The notes under the pieces were generated by a model. The model was given only the letters and a program-made list of their open reading frames with translations. It was not told the origin of the DNA and did not search any database. The position numbers and the translations under genes are program-made. This document shows, one piece after another, positions 13,080 to 14,550 of a DNA stretch of 14,550 nt. Source of the DNA: JAAFIP01 sp031428975 (GTDB lineage: Bacteria; Pseudomonadota; Gammaproteobacteria; Burkholderiales; Burkholderiaceae_C). The stretch covers positions 1 through 14,550 of the forward strand of contig JANOYR010000037.1 of NCBI GenBank assembly GCA_031428975.1, in the 5' to 3' direction. How positions within the stretch are numbered: position 1 is the stretch's first letter; each line of letters begins with the position of its first letter.

Positions 13080-13158
13080 GCGGTTCAAATGCGTCTGAAT
13101 TAAAGAAACGCTGTGAAACTGCGCTCATTTGCTATAAATACAAAAAATAAGCCCCATG

Positions 13159-13185
13159 TCACCGTCATATGGTGATAGTTTGCTA
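13159..13185 (-). repeat. Dispersed 28-bp motif, copy E (27 nt)
   Basis: On the minus strand TAGCAAACTATCACCATATGACGGTGAC (split: TAGCAAACTAT, then ATGACGGTGAC). It begins at the base directly after the TAA stop of the PfkB kinase. Confidence 0.65.
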
Positions 13186-14094
13186 TTATTTTTGAATAAA
13201 TGCCAGCACTTCTTGTAACGATGGAGCCCCTAAAACACCGTGTCTGCGGGTGCATTTGATGGCGGCTGCGGCGCAGGCAAAGCGGATCGCGGACAAAACT
13301 GGTTCGTGGCCAGCGGTTGCATCCATGCCCCAGCCAGCCAAGGCCAATGTCAGAGCGCTATGAAACACGTCGCCAGCACCGGTGGTGTCTACGGCCTGCA
13401 CCTCAAAGCCTTTCATCTGTTCCATGAAGTCGCCTTGCATCCAGCGCACGCCGCGTGCGCCCAGTGTGACCATGGCCACCTGCGCACCCGCAACACGCGC
13501 GGCGCTGAGCGCCTCTTTGTGCGAGGCCTCTGGCGCGTAGCATTCCAATCCGCGCTCTGAAAACACCACCCATTGCGCCAACGGCACCAAGCGTTGCAGC
13601 ACATGGCGCGGCGCAATGTCTGCATCTAGCACGCTGATGGTGCGCTGCGCCCTAGCCCACAGCAAGGCAGCTGCCGCACCATCGCCCCAACGCGGGTCGA
13701 CCAGCAGGGCTTGCGCCCCTTCTAGCTGGCGCACATCAAGGGCATGCGCATGCGCCAGCGCATTGCCACGGTGGTTAAAAATTTGGCGTTCGCCCTGTGC
13801 ATCCACGATCACACTAGAGACCGAAGTATTGCAGTTTTGGACGATTTCAAGCTGCTGCTGCACCCCCAGTGCGGCGATTTCTTGGCGCAAAAAATTACCT
13901 GCAATATCATCGCCCACACGCCCCAGTAGGCGCACTTGCGCTCCTAATTTTGCAGCGGCTACAGCCGCATTGGCCGCCATGCCGCCCACAATCATGCGGT
14001 AGCTGCTGGCGGGTGTTTTGGTGGGGCGTGGGTCAAACGCCTCAATTTCAAAATGGTGGTCAACGCTGGCGTGGCCTACGCATACTAGCTGCAT
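13186..14094 (-). CDS. PfkB/ribokinase-family carbohydrate kinase, YihV-like
   Basis: 302 residues from the ATG at 14094 (MQLVCVGHASVDH), preceded by AAGAG. A start at 14169 would overlap the upstream gene and add 25 non-homologous residues. Seen: PfkB signature 1 (GGMAANAAVAAAKLGAQVRL, 37-56, with GRVGDD after it) and signature 2 DTTGAGDVF (236-244) with catalytic Asp242. It would phosphorylate a sugar or sugar derivative with ATP in the cytoplasm. From memory it aligns along its length with E. coli sulfofructose kinase YihV, including DPRWGDG, VLDADI, FSERGL and AIKCTR. The YihV substrate residues Lys27, Asn109 and Arg138 correspond here to Lys26, Asn107 and Arg135. No other sulfoglycolysis gene is visible, so the substrate stays open; ribokinase- or ketohexokinase-like activity is possible. 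It follows a Bug binding protein by 32 bp, probably in one operon. Confidence 0.85.
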   Translation of the reverse strand: MQLVCVGHASVDHHFEIEAFDPRPTKTPASSYRMIVGGMAANAAVAAAKLGAQVRLLGRVGDDIAGNFLRQEIAALGVQQQLEIVQNCNTSVSSVIVDAQGERQIFNHRGNALAHAHALDVRQLEGAQALLVDPRWGDGAAAALLWARAQRTISVLDADIAPRHVLQRLVPLAQWVVFSERGLECYAPEASHKEALSAARVAGAQVAMVTLGARGVRWMQGDFMEQMKGFEVQAVDTTGAGDVFHSALTLALAGWGMDATAGHEPVLSAIRFACAAAAIKCTRRHGVLGAPSLQEVLAFIQK

Positions 14095-14126
14095 GTGCGA
14101 ATTCTCTTGAGCCAATGCGCTTGGTG

Positions 14127-14550
14127 CTAGGTGGAAGTAATTTTGGCCTTTTTGATCAAGCGACTCCACCTTGAGATTTCCGTTTTAAGGAAAGCGTCAA
14201 ACTCTGCCGCACCTTTGGGCGTCACTTTGAAGCCCTGAGCATTGGCGCGTTGCTCTACTTCGGCACTGAACATGGTTTTGATGAGTTCGCGCGAATACTT
14301 TTCCACGATGGCGTCTGGCGTTTTGGCGTGGATCATGGCCGCTGTCCAGTTTTCTACAAACAAACCTGCCATGCCTGCTTCAAGTGCCGTGGGCACATCG
14401 GGCAGCATAGCGCTGCGGGTGAGGCTGCAAATGGCCAAGGCACGTAGTTTGCCGCCTTTTACATGGGCAATCGACTCTGGAAAATTAGAAAATATCACGT
14501 CCAACTGGCCACCGATCAAGTCCGTCATGGACGGTGCACCGCCGCGGTAG
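14127..14550 (-). CDS. Bug/TctC-family periplasmic solute-binding protein, 5' end beyond window edge
   Basis: The last 140 or so codons of a TTT-type receptor. The frame is open to the right edge, beginning YRGGAPSMTDLIGGQLDV, which is the conserved central motif of the family. Further hallmarks are HVKGGKLRALAI, the LPDVPTALEAG region and the C-terminal helix ending KTEISRWSRLIKKAKI. The signal peptide and the first lobe are not in the window. An internal ATG at 14528 is not the start. The stop is 32 bp before the PfkB kinase start, so this receptor may bring in the compound, or a relative of it, that the kinase handles. The ligand is unknown. Confidence 0.9.
   Translation of the reverse strand, partial: YRGGAPSMTDLIGGQLDVIFSNFPESIAHVKGGKLRALAICSLTRSAMLPDVPTALEAGMAGLFVENWTAAMIHAKTPDAIVEKYSRELIKTMFSAEVEQRANAQGFKVTPKGAAEFDAFLKTEISRWSRLIKKAKITST

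Noticed and set aside
12844..13088. Two minus-strand frames over the tRNA gene
   Set aside because: They read through a clear tRNA-Pro and its terminator.
12843..13100. Integrated element next to tRNA-Pro
   Set aside because: No integrase, no repeated tRNA 3' end and no attachment-site duplication seen in the window.
13159..13185. Small TCACC/GGTGA hairpin after the kinase as a terminator
   Set aside because: Only 5 bp of stem and the T run is displaced; the sequence is better explained as motif copy E.
1..14550. CRISPR array
   Set aside because: No regularly spaced direct repeats with unique spacers; the 28-bp motif copies are kilobases apart and on both strands.

Overview
The window looks like chromosomal DNA of a betaproteobacterium of the order Burkholderiales, most likely Comamonadaceae (Rhodoferax/Polaromonas/Limnohabitans-like). 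The pointers are two Bug-family (TctC) periplasmic binding proteins, a malonate operon headed by an FCD-type GntR regulator, and the general protein style. This placement is an inference from gene content; no phylogenetic marker was compared.

Layout. (1) 1-4601, minus strand: a malonate-use operon in the order matR (GntR regulator), matA (malonyl-CoA decarboxylase), a Bug solute-binding protein, matB (malonyl-CoA synthetase, its 3' end cut by the left edge). Malonate would be captured in the periplasm, activated to malonyl-CoA by MatB and decarboxylated to acetyl-CoA by MatA, with MatR as the likely local switch. A 20-bp inverted repeat sits just before the matR start. (2) 4602-5568: no convincing gene. 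It holds a pair of ~227-bp inverted arms, each carrying a long palindrome. (3) 5569-8052, minus: dnaB, the replicative helicase, interrupted exactly inside the ATP-binding P-loop (GK|T) by a 351-residue in-frame intein. The intein starts with Ala and has the Trp/Cys/Thr signature of class 3 inteins plus a two-motif LAGLIDADG homing endonuclease. A consensus DnaA box lies upstream of dnaB. (4) 8171-8200: a strong terminator separates dnaB from the genes upstream.

(5) 8321-10427, minus: a YHYH-domain lipoprotein followed by a HupE/UreJ-type membrane protein with an EF-hand in its periplasmic part. Divergent from them, 10626-12781, plus: a BaeSR-like sensor kinase and response regulator overlapping by ATGA. 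The four genes look like one module of unknown purpose. (6) 12988-13064, minus: tRNA-Pro(GGG) with encoded CCA, a perfect -10 box and its own terminator. (7) 13186-14550, minus: a Bug binding protein (5' end beyond the right edge) followed by a PfkB-family kinase that resembles the sulfofructose kinase YihV.

A 28-bp intergenic motif (TAGCAAACTAT-N9-10-ACGGTGAC) occurs five times across the window, mostly touching gene ends. The best candidates for something unusual are the class 3 intein in DnaB, this dispersed motif with the associated long inverted repeats, and the YHYH/EF-hand-HupE/two-component module.
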